Assembly: GCF_003419895.1 (NCBI RefSeq)
Contig: NZ_QPMM01000006.1
Span: 62,001-126,000 of the forward strand
Source: Chitinophaga silvatica
GTDB lineage: Bacteria > Bacteroidota > Bacteroidia > Chitinophagales > Chitinophagaceae
Direction: 5' to 3'
Length of the DNA stretch: 64,000 nt
Below, one piece after another: positions 36,876 through 45,873 of this stretch. The translations under genes and the position numbers were made by a program. The notes under the pieces were generated by a model. That model made no database searches. It was not told where the DNA came from and saw only the letters and a program-made list of their open reading frames with translations. Position 1 is the stretch's first letter. Each line of letters begins with the position of its first letter.

Positions 36876-38414
36876 ATGGCACTACCTAAAGATCCCAGGC
36901 AGAAGATGATCAACATCATGTACTTGGTCTTAACGGCCATGCTCGCGTTGAACGTCTCTGCCGAAATATTGAACGCTTTTAATATCGTAAATGATTCTAT
37001 CGTTACATCTAATAAATCTTTGGCCGATAAAAACTCTTTCATCTACAGTCAGTTTGATGAACAGATGAAGGATAACGGTCCTAAAACCGCACCTTTCCGC
37101 GAGAAAGCACTGCAGGTAAAAAAGATCTCTGCTAGCATGTACGAATACATTGAAGATCTGAAAAAAACTATCATTGATGCAAGTGGTGGATTAGATGAAC
37201 ATGGTGACATCAAATCCAAATCCGACCTGGATGGCCCTACCCGCATCATGGAAAATAATAAAAAAGGTCCTGAACTGGAATCAAAATTAACTGAGCTGCG
37301 TAAACAACTGCTCTCTTATGTTGATCCTAAGAAAAAAGATCAATTTGAAAAAACTTTACCTCTGAAAATTGAAGTAGGTAAAAGCAACGACGGTCATGGT
37401 GGCGGTCCTAAAACCTGGACTACCTACCATTTCAACATGGTGCCTACCATTGCTGCTGTTACCATCCTGGGTAAATTCCAAAACGATATCAAAAACTCTG
37501 AATCAGCTATCATTGATGACTTATTCCGTCAGATCGAGGCTAGCTCTTTCAAATTTGATAAAGTAAGACCTTTCGTATCTCTGAATTCTAAAAACCTGAT
37601 GGTTGGTCAGACGCTGACCGCAAACATCGCTGTGGGTGCCTACAGTACTACTGTAAATCCTACTATCATTGTTAATGGTCAGTCTATCGAAGCTAAAGAC
37701 GGTTTGGGAACTGTAAATATCCCTGCTGCCGGCATCGGTGAAAAAACAATCACAGGTACCATCACTCTTCCTAGCCCTAACGGCGGTGCTCCTGAGTCCT
37801 ATCCCTTTTCCGAAACTTATAATGTAGGTGCTTCAACCACCTCCATCTCCGCAGATAAAATGAACGTATTGTATATCGGTCTGCAGAACCCAATTTCTAT
37901 CTCTGCTGCTGGTGTACCTGCCGAACAGGTATCTGCTACAATCAATGGTGGTAATATCACCAAACGTGGCTCAGGCGAATACGTGGTAACTGTTACCTCA
38001 CCAGGTAAAGCTGTTATCAATGTTGTTGCTAATGTTGATGGTAAAACCAAATCTCTCGGTCAAAAAGAATTCCGCGTAAAACGCGTTCCGGATCCAATCC
38101 TGAAAGTTGGTGCTAATAAAGGTGGTAGCATGAAAGCTGCCGACTTTAAAGTACAAGGTGGTCTGCGCGCTGATCTGGAAGATTTTGAATTCGAAGGTGT
38201 GAAATACGAAGTTGTAGGTTATCGCGTTGGTATCTCTGCTAAAGGTAAAGAATACCAGGAAGGTGACGCTACTTCTGCTTACTTCCCAGGAAACGTTGCT
38301 GCGTCTATCCGCGCACTTCGCCCAGGTGATGAGGTTTTCTTTGAAAACGTAAAAGTGAAAGGCCCGGACAACGTTGTTCGTTCTATGCCTAGCACTATCT
38401 TTAAATTAAACTAA
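36876..38414 (+). CDS. gldM: GldM, type IX secretion motor periplasmic shaft
   Basis: 512 residues: one N-terminal transmembrane helix (KMINIMYLVLTAMLALNVSA, about 10-29) preceded by Asp-Pro-Arg, then a long periplasmic part of four domains (helical D1, then beta domains D2-D4 that dimerise and swap in known GldM structures). SVIV-type Ig-like repeats are visible from residue 220. It transfers motor torque to the GldKN ring. It lies 20 bp before gldN. Confidence 0.96.
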   Translation: MALPKDPRQKMINIMYLVLTAMLALNVSAEILNAFNIVNDSIVTSNKSLADKNSFIYSQFDEQMKDNGPKTAPFREKALQVKKISASMYEYIEDLKKTIIDASGGLDEHGDIKSKSDLDGPTRIMENNKKGPELESKLTELRKQLLSYVDPKKKDQFEKTLPLKIEVGKSNDGHGGGPKTWTTYHFNMVPTIAAVTILGKFQNDIKNSESAIIDDLFRQIEASSFKFDKVRPFVSLNSKNLMVGQTLTANIAVGAYSTTVNPTIIVNGQSIEAKDGLGTVNIPAAGIGEKTITGTITLPSPNGGAPESYPFSETYNVGASTTSISADKMNVLYIGLQNPISISAAGVPAEQVSATINGGNITKRGSGEYVVTVTSPGKAVINVVANVDGKTKSLGQKEFRVKRVPDPILKVGANKGGSMKAADFKVQGGLRADLEDFEFEGVKYEVVGYRVGISAKGKEYQEGDATSAYFPGNVAASIRALRPGDEVFFENVKVKGPDNVVRSMPSTIFKLN

Positions 38415-38434
38415 CGGTCATTAATTACTGAATT

Positions 38435-39451
38435 ATGCGAGCAGTAATATTTAACAGAATTGGTTGGTGCACCTTATTGTTGGTTATGCTGGCAACAGCT
38501 GCTGATGCACAACGTCGTGGTACTACTCGTCGTAGAACCGCTACCAATGCAGAACCAACACAGGACGCCTCTGTAGTGAATCCTGCTACCGGTAACGCTG
38601 TTGCTCCTCCTCCTGCCGCTCCTCCTTCCGGTGCACCTACTGCAGGTGGCCCGGTAGTTGACACTCCCCGCAAATCCCTCCGCGTAGACGGGGTGGTTGA
38701 ACGCGCCCTCGCAAGAGAACGTATTCCTATCGCCTATGACTATATCCGCGAAGATGATAGATTCTGGGAAAAACGTGTTTGGCAGGTAATCGACGTGCGG
38801 GAAAAAATCAACCTTCCATTCCAATACAATGTGGAAGATGAAAGCGGTATTAACCAACTGTTTATCAATATTCTGCTAGACGCAATCAAAAATAAAGAGG
38901 TTGAAGCTTTTAGCGCAATCGACGACCGTTTCACCACCGTGATGCCTTATTCCGAAATCCAGAATAAACTTAGCGGTGAAGAAAGAACTGTAAGAAGTAT
39001 TGACCCTGTAACCGGCGAAGAAAAAATGGTCAGCACCCGCGACGACTTCGATCCTCGTACCATCAAACAGTACAAAATCAAAGAAGTTTGGGTATTCGAC
39101 AAAGAAGCTTCTGCCCTTAAAGTTCGCATACTGGGTATTGCTCCAATGGTATCCCGCGTAAACGAAGATGGTTCCATCCGTGCTTCCATTCCTTTGTTCT
39201 GGGTGTACTATCCCGACTGCCGCGCAGTACTGGCTAAACACGATGTTTATAACCAAAACAACGACGCCTCTACTATCAGTTGGGAAGACCTTTTCGAAAT
39301 GCGCTTCTTCGGTAGCTATATCGTAAAGGAAAACAATACCTATAACCGCGAAATCAAAGACTATATTAAAGATGGCGTTATGCGCCTCCTCGAAGGTCAG
39401 GCAATTAAAGACCGTATCTTTAATAAAGAACAGGATCTCTGGCAATATTAA
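38435..39451 (+). CDS. gldN: GldN, type IX secretion ring component
   Basis: 338 residues with a signal peptide (cleavage after ADAQ, residue 25), then an Arg/Thr-rich and Pro/Ala-rich linker (25-75), then the GldN domain: PIAYDYIREDDRFWEKRVWQ, VIDVREKINLPF, IKEVWVFDKEAS and FFGSYIVKENNTYNREIKDY. GldN (PorN) binds GldK in the periplasmic ring. It is the last gene of the cluster, followed by a perfect terminator 21 bp after the stop. Confidence 0.96.
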   Translation: MRAVIFNRIGWCTLLLVMLATAADAQRRGTTRRRTATNAEPTQDASVVNPATGNAVAPPPAAPPSGAPTAGGPVVDTPRKSLRVDGVVERALARERIPIAYDYIREDDRFWEKRVWQVIDVREKINLPFQYNVEDESGINQLFINILLDAIKNKEVEAFSAIDDRFTTVMPYSEIQNKLSGEERTVRSIDPVTGEEKMVSTRDDFDPRTIKQYKIKEVWVFDKEASALKVRILGIAPMVSRVNEDGSIRASIPLFWVYYPDCRAVLAKHDVYNQNNDASTISWEDLFEMRFFGSYIVKENNTYNREIKDYIKDGVMRLLEGQAIKDRIFNKEQDLWQY

Positions 39452-39472
39452 TATCAATTGCACCTTATAAAC

Positions 39473-39512
39473 AAAAAAGCGAATGATCCCGGATCATTCG
39501 CTTTTTTGTTAT
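39473..39512. terminator. Perfect palindromic terminator after gldN
   Basis: A6-GCGAATGATC pairs with GATCATTCGC-T6 around CCG (39473-39507). It is symmetric, so it can act in both directions. The next gene starts 15 bp after it. Confidence 0.9.
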
Positions 39513-39521
39513 CTTTCGGAT

Positions 39522-40097
39522 ATGTCGCTCGACTTACTCTATAAAATATCAAACGCTATTTTACCTCTTCCTCAGGCAGAATGGGAAGCTTTAGCGCGAT
39601 GTTGGACACCTGTTCAATACAAGCGCAAAACAATCATGACTGCTGCCGGAGATGTAGAAAGATCTATATATTTTGTATTAAGCGGAGCTCAACGACTTTT
39701 TTCCCTGGAAGGAGATAAAGAAACAACGATCCTTTTTACCTATAAAGGTTCCTTTTCAGGAATATTAGATTCTTTTCAATTACAAAGAACTACTCCTTAT
39801 TATCTGGAAACCTTAACGGAAAGCGAGTTTTTAAGATTAAGTTATGCCGACTTCTACCAACTCACCGAACAATACCCTTTATTACAGAAATGGGCTCGTT
39901 TGGGAACAGTTGATGCCATGGCAGGTGTTTTAGAGCGCTATAATGAACTGATTTCCTATTCAGCAGAAAAGAAATTCAGAACGCTGCTGGGGCGTAGCCC
40001 TCATGTTTTGCAAATCATTCCGCATAAATACCTTGCCAGCTATCTGGGTATAGATCCGGCTACCTTTAGCAAACTACTCAATACTATTAAGCTTTAA
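39522..40097 (+). CDS. Crp/Fnr-family transcriptional regulator
   Basis: 191 residues from the ATG at 39522, chosen because the earlier ATG at 39483 lies inside the gldN terminator stem. The cyclic-nucleotide-binding-like beta-roll covers about 20-110 (YFVLSGAQRLFSLEGDKETT, YYLETLTESEFLRLSYADF) and a short C-terminal helix-turn-helix covers about 150-190 (HKYLASYLGIDPATFSKLLN). Residues for cAMP binding are not conserved, as in most Bacteroidota members. Targets unknown. Confidence 0.88.
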   Translation: MSLDLLYKISNAILPLPQAEWEALARCWTPVQYKRKTIMTAAGDVERSIYFVLSGAQRLFSLEGDKETTILFTYKGSFSGILDSFQLQRTTPYYLETLTESEFLRLSYADFYQLTEQYPLLQKWARLGTVDAMAGVLERYNELISYSAEKKFRTLLGRSPHVLQIIPHKYLASYLGIDPATFSKLLNTIKL

Positions 40098-40139
40098 AAA
40101 ATCTTGATCTACACAAAGATTTTTCAAGTTCATCTGACC

Positions 40140-40147
40140 TAGTTTTG
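40140..40147 (+). promoter_or_regulatory. -7 promoter box for DinB-like gene
   Basis: TAGTTTTG exactly matches TAnnTTTG, 18 bp before the ATG at 40166. Confidence 0.6.
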
Positions 40148-40165
40148 TGTCAAAATATCAATAAT

Positions 40166-40759
40166 ATGCCCCACATAAAAAGTCTGGTACATCTCCAGAA
40201 TCTGAGAAAAAAAGTAGGAGTTATTCGTTGCAAAGTAGAATCTTATGCCAGCGCAACTCCGGCCTATAATCTGCAGCAGGCACCGCAACCAGGTAAATGG
40301 AATGCGTTGCAATGTCTTGAGCATTTAAACTCTTATGGCCGTGTTTATTTACCGGCAATAGAACAGGCTATTGAAAAGGCTGAAGCAGCAAACCTGCATG
40401 CGCAGCCAAATTTTAAAAGCGGTATTTTGGGTGCCTGGTTCACAAATATGATGGAACCAAAAGCAGATGGGTCAATATCCAAAATGCAGGCGCCAAAAGA
40501 TCACAGACCTTCTGCTTCTTTAGATGCAAATTCTGTAGTGAACGAATTCCTGGAGCAACAAGATAAAATGGAAGTACTGTTGCAGCGTGCAGAAAAGATC
40601 AACATACAAAAAATTAAAATCCCTACCTCTCTCTCCCGTTTTATTAAACTATCATTGGGAGATACATTCGGGTTTTTAATTGCTCATATCCGCAGGCACG
40701 TATTACAGGCAGAAAAAGCTATAGGTGTTGCTACGCCTTATGAAAGTGTTGCCAAATAA
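40166..40759 (+). CDS. DinB-superfamily protein
   Basis: 197 residues from the ATG at 40166. Four-helix DinB/YfiT-like fold: GKWNALQCLEHLNSYGRVYL near residue 45 and GFLIAHIRRHVLQAEKA near 180 carry the His residues of the usual three-His metal site. DinB-like enzymes are metal-dependent thiol transferases, but the substrate is unknown here. It ends with a 29-bp tail-to-tail overlap with uvrC. Confidence 0.8.
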   Translation: MPHIKSLVHLQNLRKKVGVIRCKVESYASATPAYNLQQAPQPGKWNALQCLEHLNSYGRVYLPAIEQAIEKAEAANLHAQPNFKSGILGAWFTNMMEPKADGSISKMQAPKDHRPSASLDANSVVNEFLEQQDKMEVLLQRAEKINIQKIKIPTSLSRFIKLSLGDTFGFLIAHIRRHVLQAEKAIGVATPYESVAK

Positions 40760-42536
40760 GGGTAGCTTTCGACAAACCAACCTCTTTTGCCAGATCCTCC
40801 TGTGTTAGCAACTTGATTTTGGCAACAGAACGGAAGGTTTTTAACAGCTGTGTTGCCGTATTCTGACCAATACCTTTAATGCTTTCGAGTTCATTTTTAA
40901 AGGTGCCCTTGCTTCTTTTCTGGCGATGGAAAGTAATTCCAAACCGGTGTACTTCATCGCGGACCCGTCTGATAAGTTTAAGGCTCTCACTATTGTATGG
41001 TAGTTTGATACTTTCAGAATCGCCAGGAAAGAAAATTTCTTCCTCATTTTTGGCTAATCCTACTACGGTCATGCTACCTATCAGGTCTAGTGCCCGAATA
41101 CTCTCCATAGCCGACCCCAATTGCCCTTTACCACCATCAATAATAACAAGTTGAGGTAATGGCTGTTGCTCTGCCAACAGGCGATTATACCGGCGGTAAA
41201 CGATTTCCTTCATAGAAGCGAAATCATTAATTCCTTCAACAGTCTTTATATTGAAATGCCTGTAATCTTTTTTAGAGGCAACACCGTCTTTGAATACCAC
41301 ACAGGCAGCCACAGGATAGCTGCCCTGGAAGTTAGAGTTATCAAAGCACTCTATATGCGTTGGAAGTACAGGAAGTTCCAGATCGGCTTGCAATTGGTAT
41401 AGCACCTGTTTCCTTTCAAAATCAGACTTGCCTTCGAGATGAAGAATTTTCTTTCTAAATAATTCTTCCTTAAAATAATTTACATTCTTCTCAGAAAGCT
41501 CGAGTAATTTCTTTTTATCTCCTCCTTTGGGAACTGTAATGGTAACACTACTTTCAGGATAAGAAATCGCAAACGGAACAATGATTTCATGAGTAATACT
41601 TTTGAAAACATCTCTGAGATAGGCAATAGCATAAACCATTACTTCTTCATCAGTTTCTTCCAGTTGTTTTTCGAGTGTAACTGTTTTAGTATCAGCAATA
41701 GTGCCGTTCAAAATTCTCAGGTAATTCACATAAGCATGGTTGCCTTCACTAATGATAGAGAATACATCTACATTGCCCATGCGGGTATTTACAATAGTAG
41801 ATTTTGCAGAATAGGTTTCCAGGCTTTCGATCTTTTTCTTCATGATTTCAGCCTTTTCGAATTCCATTTTGGAAACATGCTCCATCATCTGTTCTTTAAA
41901 CAGATTAACTATCGGGCTAAGATTACCTTTTAGGATATTTCTTACCTGTTGTAATCCTTCTCTATAATCTTCTTCAGACTGTAATCCTTCACAGGGCCCC
42001 TTACAATTACCCAAATGATACTCGAGGCAAACTTTATACTTTCCTTTACGAACATTGTCGGCTGAGAGATTGAGATTGCAGGTTCTGAGTGGAATATTGT
42101 ATTTAATGATGTCTAGCAGTTCGCGGACTTTACCAACGGAAGTAAAAGGCCCGAGGTATTCAGAACCGTCTTTAATTACATTTCGGGTAAGGAAAACCCT
42201 TGGAAAAGCTTCATGCTTAATAACAATGTAAGGATAAGTTTTATCGTCCTTTAATTCGATATTATACTTAGGCTTAAATTGTTTGATCAATGAATTCTCT
42301 AACAAGAAAGCATCCTGTTCAGAATCTACAATTGTAAATTCTATATGATGGATATGTTCAACCAGTTTCCTGGTTTTGTAATTATCATGATTTTTAACAA
42401 AGTAAGAACTTACTCTTTTCCTTAGGCTTTTAGCCTTGCCCACATAGAGTAAAGTACCATCTTTGTCGTAGTACTTATAAATACCTGCATCTACAGGTAT
42501 CGTATGCGAAATTTGTTGAAATTCTGCTCCTGTCAT
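40731..42536 (-). CDS. uvrC: Excinuclease ABC subunit C
   Basis: 601 residues. The N-terminal GIY-YIG nuclease (GIYKYYDKDGTLLYVGKAKS, about 18-37), a central UVR motif (KMEFEKAEIMKKKIESLE, about 220), the RNase H-like C-terminal nuclease (IECFDNSNFQGSYPVAACVV, IIDGGKGQL) and a terminal helix-hairpin-helix (ESIKGIGQNTATQLLKTF) are all present. It makes both incisions in nucleotide excision repair with UvrB. The 3' end overlaps the convergent DinB-like gene by 29 bp. Confidence 0.97.
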   Translation of the reverse strand: MTGAEFQQISHTIPVDAGIYKYYDKDGTLLYVGKAKSLRKRVSSYFVKNHDNYKTRKLVEHIHHIEFTIVDSEQDAFLLENSLIKQFKPKYNIELKDDKTYPYIVIKHEAFPRVFLTRNVIKDGSEYLGPFTSVGKVRELLDIIKYNIPLRTCNLNLSADNVRKGKYKVCLEYHLGNCKGPCEGLQSEEDYREGLQQVRNILKGNLSPIVNLFKEQMMEHVSKMEFEKAEIMKKKIESLETYSAKSTIVNTRMGNVDVFSIISEGNHAYVNYLRILNGTIADTKTVTLEKQLEETDEEVMVYAIAYLRDVFKSITHEIIVPFAISYPESSVTITVPKGGDKKKLLELSEKNVNYFKEELFRKKILHLEGKSDFERKQVLYQLQADLELPVLPTHIECFDNSNFQGSYPVAACVVFKDGVASKKDYRHFNIKTVEGINDFASMKEIVYRRYNRLLAEQQPLPQLVIIDGGKGQLGSAMESIRALDLIGSMTVVGLAKNEEEIFFPGDSESIKLPYNSESLKLIRRVRDEVHRFGITFHRQKRSKGTFKNELESIKGIGQNTATQLLKTFRSVAKIKLLTQEDLAKEVGLSKATLIWQHFHKA

Positions 42537-42538
42537 AA

Positions 42539-43120
42539 CTAATTCCCTGTTTTAGGTGCTATGCTAACAACTGCCTCTAATATCTTAGGTTGAAGAAATG
42601 CAATTTTTTGATAAGTAGTCATCCGAACTTGTTTGTGTTGCAGATATTGCAAATCCTGCCGGTATTCATACACCAGATTGGTAGTATAGGAATGAACATG
42701 GATCTGCTGGATATTTCCTTGTTTGTCAAGTTCCATTGTGATCTCAGAAGGAGAAGTTTGTTTCCCTTTTGAATTGTAAATCACCGTGGTTTTTCCGGAA
42801 AAAGGATCATAGATACTGGAAGTATCATACTCTTCTCTCAGAGAGGGTTTATTCAGATCAACATCCATGAACGGCTTAAACAGGTCGTGGATAGCTGTAC
42901 TGTCGCCCGGCGTACTGACTAGATCCTGCTTATTATTTAATACAATTGATTTATTTAATGTGTAATTTCCTGATCCTAAATATTTACTTTCATTTTGGAA
43001 ATAGGCTTGCAGGTTTAAAAACTTATCTGTTGCCTTTCTGTCGGGAGAAGACGAGTTTAAATTGCATGCTGCCAGGCTAATCGTTGTAAACAATGCTGTT
43101 ATTAACCAATATTTTATCAT
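42539..43120 (-). CDS. Putative lipoprotein upstream of uvrC
   Basis: 193 residues with a lipobox ending at Cys19 (SLAAC). The mature part has repeated Tyr/Thr beta-strand segments and a QIHVHSYTTNLVYEYRQDLQ stretch; I do not recognise a family. It ends 2 bp before uvrC, so the two share a transcript that starts at the -7 box at 43136-43143. No functional link to excision repair is evident. Confidence 0.75.
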   Translation of the reverse strand: MIKYWLITALFTTISLAACNLNSSSPDRKATDKFLNLQAYFQNESKYLGSGNYTLNKSIVLNNKQDLVSTPGDSTAIHDLFKPFMDVDLNKPSLREEYDTSSIYDPFSGKTTVIYNSKGKQTSPSEITMELDKQGNIQQIHVHSYTTNLVYEYRQDLQYLQHKQVRMTTYQKIAFLQPKILEAVVSIAPKTGN

Positions 43121-43135
43121 AGGCGCAAAATTAAT

Positions 43136-43143
43136 ACTTAAAT
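43136..43143 (-). promoter_or_regulatory. -7 promoter box for lipoprotein-uvrC operon
   Basis: Minus-strand TAATTTTG exactly matches TAnnTTTG, 15 bp upstream of the lipoprotein ATG. Confidence 0.6.
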
Positions 43144-43150
43144 GTGGGTC

Positions 43151-43179
43151 ATAAAAAATGCGCCGTGAAAACGGCGCAT
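43151..43179 (-). terminator. Terminator for the gpmI transcript
   Basis: ATGCGCCGT pairs with ACGGCGCAT around GAAA (43158-43179). On the minus strand it is followed by six Ts. It lies about 330 bp beyond the gpmI stop codon, after palindrome P2, and just before the next promoter. Confidence 0.8.
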
Positions 43180-43307
43180 CGATGCATGAGCAAATCTGTC
43201 GAGAGCACTAAAAATATATATTACGGCTACAAGAGCCGAGACTTTTCGGGGTCGATAGTTAAACGGGAGGCATAAACGAAATGTTACAGCTCGTGTAAAA
43301 AATTTTT

Positions 43308-43509
43308 CCTCGCAAAAGCGCAAAGATTAATATTAAGGCGCAAAGGATTTTTTAAAGACAAAAAAGGACTGAAGCGAATATTTTTATTGATTTCCAATAA
43401 GTTTCGTTTTAGAATATAAACTTATTAGTAATTTAAAAACATTCGCCACAGTCCTTAATTCTATAAAAATCCTTTGCGCCTTAATATTAATCTTTGCGCT
43501 TTTGCGAGG
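43308..43509. repeat. Long palindrome family P, copy P2
   Basis: Perfect arms of about 45 nt: CCTCGCAAAAGCGCAAAG at the left (43308) and its complement ending at 43509, containing GATTAATATTAAGG and GCGCAAAGGAT. Inside, AAGGACTG pairs with CAGTCCTT and GCGAATATTTTTA with TTTAAAAACATTCGC, with one mismatch. It starts 5 nt after the gpmI stop codon. Confidence 0.9.
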
Positions 43510-43514
43510 AATCT

Positions 43515-45038
43515 TTACGCCAGTACTGTACCTGTCATTTCCTTAGGAATTGGCAGCCCTAAGAATTTAAGGATGGTAGGGGCAATATCTCCGAGTTTAC
43601 CGTCTTTAACCGGCCCTTGAAAATCTTTGCTGATAACAAAGAAAGGAACCAGGTTCAGTGAGTGCGCAGTATTAGGAGAACCATCAGAATTGATCATGAA
43701 ATCGGCATTTCCGTGATCGGCAGTCAGGAATATTGTGTAATCACTTGCCAATGCAGCATTAACAACGCGTTCAACGCAGCTGTCTACAGTTTCCACGGCT
43801 TTAATTACAGCATCAAAAACACCTGTATGACCAACCATGTCGGCATTGGCGAAATTGAGAACCACAAAATCAGCTGATTTTTTTTCCAGTTCAGGAACGA
43901 TGGTGCTGGTTACTTCATAGGCACTCATCTCCGGTTGCAGATCGTAGGTAGCAACCTTCGGTGAAGAAACAATCATACGACGTTCTCCGTTGAATTCCTT
44001 CTCACGGCCACCGGAGAAGAAGAACGAAACGTGCGGATATTTTTCGGTTTCAGCGATTCTGATCTGCGTCAGCCCATCTTTTTCCAATACTTCACCCAGC
44101 GTCATGTTCAGGTTATCGTTTTCGAAGATAACGTGTACATTCTTATAGGTTTTATCGTACTCGGTCATTGTAGTATAGTAGAGTTTCAGCGGTGACATGC
44201 CGAAATCAGGGAAGGCTTCCTGAGTAAGTACCTGAGAGATTTCGCGGCAACGATCCGTACGGAAGTTGAAGCATAAAACAGCATCATCTTCCTGGATAGT
44301 TGCAATTGGAGTGCTACCATCTTCAGTAACGATAATGGGCTTGATAAATTCGTCGGTCACCCCTTCAGCATAGGATGCTTTAATTGCAGCAGGAACGTCC
44401 TGAGTAAACGTACCAACACCATTCACCATAGCATCATAGGCGAGTTTAACTCTTTCCCAACGCTTGTCTCTGTCCATTGCATAATAGCGGCCGGTAACAG
44501 AAGCAATTTTTCCTACTGTTTTATCGAGGTGTGCAGATAGGTCTTCGAGGAAACCCAAACCGCTTTTAGGATCAGTATCTCTACCATCTGTAAAGGCATG
44601 TACAAATACCTTTTCGAGGCCGTTTGCCTTAGCGATGGTAGCCAATGCCTTTACGTGTTCTATATGCGAATGCACTCCGCCATCACTAACTAAGCCGATC
44701 AGATGCAGCGCTTTGTTATTTTTTTTGGCGTGCGCCATGGTTTCTAACAATACCGGGTTATTCGCCAGTTCGCCATCTCTGATGGCAACATTAATACGTT
44801 GTAATTCCTGATAAACGATTCTGCCGGCGCCTATATTCAGGTGACCAACTTCAGAGTTACCCATCTGACCATCAGGTAATCCTACTGCCTCGCCACAGGT
44901 AACAAGGTTGCTATGTGGATATTTCTTGTATAAACTGCTTACAAAAGGCGTTTTAGCATGAGCAATTGCATCGGCAGACGGTACTTTACCTTCGCCCCAT
45001 CCATCCATTATAATGAGAATGGCTCGTTTTTTTTCCAT
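43515..45038 (-). CDS. gpmI: 2,3-bisphosphoglycerate-independent phosphoglycerate mutase
   Basis: 507 residues of the alkaline phosphatase superfamily. Catalytic Ser62 lies in GNSEVGHLN, with metal ligands in MDGWG (Asp12), HAFTDGRDT, NFANADMVGHTG and LTADHGNAD. It interconverts 3- and 2-phosphoglycerate in glycolysis and requires manganese. A perfect -7 box lies 69 bp upstream. The start codon sits in ATAGGATATGG, an 11-mer also found in the core of the R repeats. Confidence 0.96.
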   Translation of the reverse strand: MEKKRAILIIMDGWGEGKVPSADAIAHAKTPFVSSLYKKYPHSNLVTCGEAVGLPDGQMGNSEVGHLNIGAGRIVYQELQRINVAIRDGELANNPVLLETMAHAKKNNKALHLIGLVSDGGVHSHIEHVKALATIAKANGLEKVFVHAFTDGRDTDPKSGLGFLEDLSAHLDKTVGKIASVTGRYYAMDRDKRWERVKLAYDAMVNGVGTFTQDVPAAIKASYAEGVTDEFIKPIIVTEDGSTPIATIQEDDAVLCFNFRTDRCREISQVLTQEAFPDFGMSPLKLYYTTMTEYDKTYKNVHVIFENDNLNMTLGEVLEKDGLTQIRIAETEKYPHVSFFFSGGREKEFNGERRMIVSSPKVATYDLQPEMSAYEVTSTIVPELEKKSADFVVLNFANADMVGHTGVFDAVIKAVETVDSCVERVVNAALASDYTIFLTADHGNADFMINSDGSPNTAHSLNLVPFFVISKDFQGPVKDGKLGDIAPTILKFLGLPIPKEMTGTVLA

Positions 45039-45107
45039 ATCCTATCAGATTTTAATAAAATTCACACAGAAGATGTGAAAGTAATTATAAAGGGTTTAAA
45101 TATTTTA

Positions 45108-45115
45108 CAAAAATA
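45108..45115 (-). promoter_or_regulatory. -7 promoter box for gpmI
   Basis: Minus-strand TATTTTTG exactly matches TAnnTTTG, 69 bp upstream of the ATG. Confidence 0.55.
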
Positions 45116-45325
45116 AAGTTAAAGGCTAATAAGTAAGATAATTTCAAAAATAGAAAGATGATGGCGATGATATATTTTAACTATATTATATTTGAATCTA
45201 CCTTAATTACTTACTGCTTAATAGCTACCACGATAATGTGATTTTGTTGATTTGCAGCTCGTTTGGCATAGTTTTCGCTTTTAATTTGTGTTTGCGAAAT
45301 CACATTTTTAATAAAATAACTGACA

Positions 45326-45742
45326 ATGAAGAAGCTTTTGATTGTGCTGGGGATTATGTTGTTGGGAGGTGTTTTTACAACGTTAACATTATCTGCTAAA
45401 TCAACCGTTTTTGCAGTGGCTACCGGGCCAATCGATGACGTTGCTGCTGCGCTGAAACAAGGCGATGTTAACGCTTTAACCCGGTATTTCGACAGTAACG
45501 TTGAAATCAATATGGCCGGAAAATCTAATTCGTACAGTAAAGCACAGGCTGAAATTATCTTAAAGGATTTCTTTGCTAAAAACCAGGTTAAATCCTTTGA
45601 ATTAGTACACCAGGGTGGGGATAACTCCAAATTTGGAATTGGAAATCTGACAACCAGCGGCGGAAATTATCGCGTGACTTTTTTCCTTCAGAAGAAAGGT
45701 ACTGCCATGGTGCTCAATGAATTGCGCTTCGAGAATAAATAA
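45326..45742 (+). CDS. Secreted DUF4783 protein
   Basis: 138 residues with an N-terminal hydrophobic signal (about 1-24). The NTF2/SnoaL-like DUF4783 domain follows: DDVAAALKQGDVNALTRYFD, VEINMAGKSNSYSKAQAEII, LKDFFAKNQVKSFELVHQGG and a C-terminal strand. The family is small, Bacteroidota-specific and uncharacterised; the fold suggests a ligand-binding pocket. It often lies near nadC in this phylum, as here 131 bp upstream of it. Confidence 0.88.
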   Translation: MKKLLIVLGIMLLGGVFTTLTLSAKSTVFAVATGPIDDVAAALKQGDVNALTRYFDSNVEINMAGKSNSYSKAQAEIILKDFFAKNQVKSFELVHQGGDNSKFGIGNLTTSGGNYRVTFFLQKKGTAMVLNELRFENK

Positions 45743-45772
45743 AATGCCAACATAAATTAATTGAAAAGCCCC

Positions 45773-45808
45773 AGTGCTTCGCATTTATTGCGAAGCACTT
45801 TTTATTTT
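45773..45808 (+). terminator. Intrinsic terminator after DUF4783 gene
   Basis: AGTGCTTCGCA pairs with TGCGAAGCACT around TTTAT (45773-45799), then a T-rich tract. Confidence 0.9.
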
Positions 45809-45873
45809 TGACAAATTTTAGCTCCAGGGGTAGAAAGATTGTTAACTTGGACGCCTGGATAATCTAGTCAGTT

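Noticed and set aside
38876-39463. A 195-codon open frame antisense to gldN
   Set aside because: gldN is well supported; the antisense frame has no start context or domain.
43138-43323. A 61-codon frame across the left arm of P2
   Set aside because: It runs through the terminator and palindrome arm with no start context; it is an artefact of the repeat.
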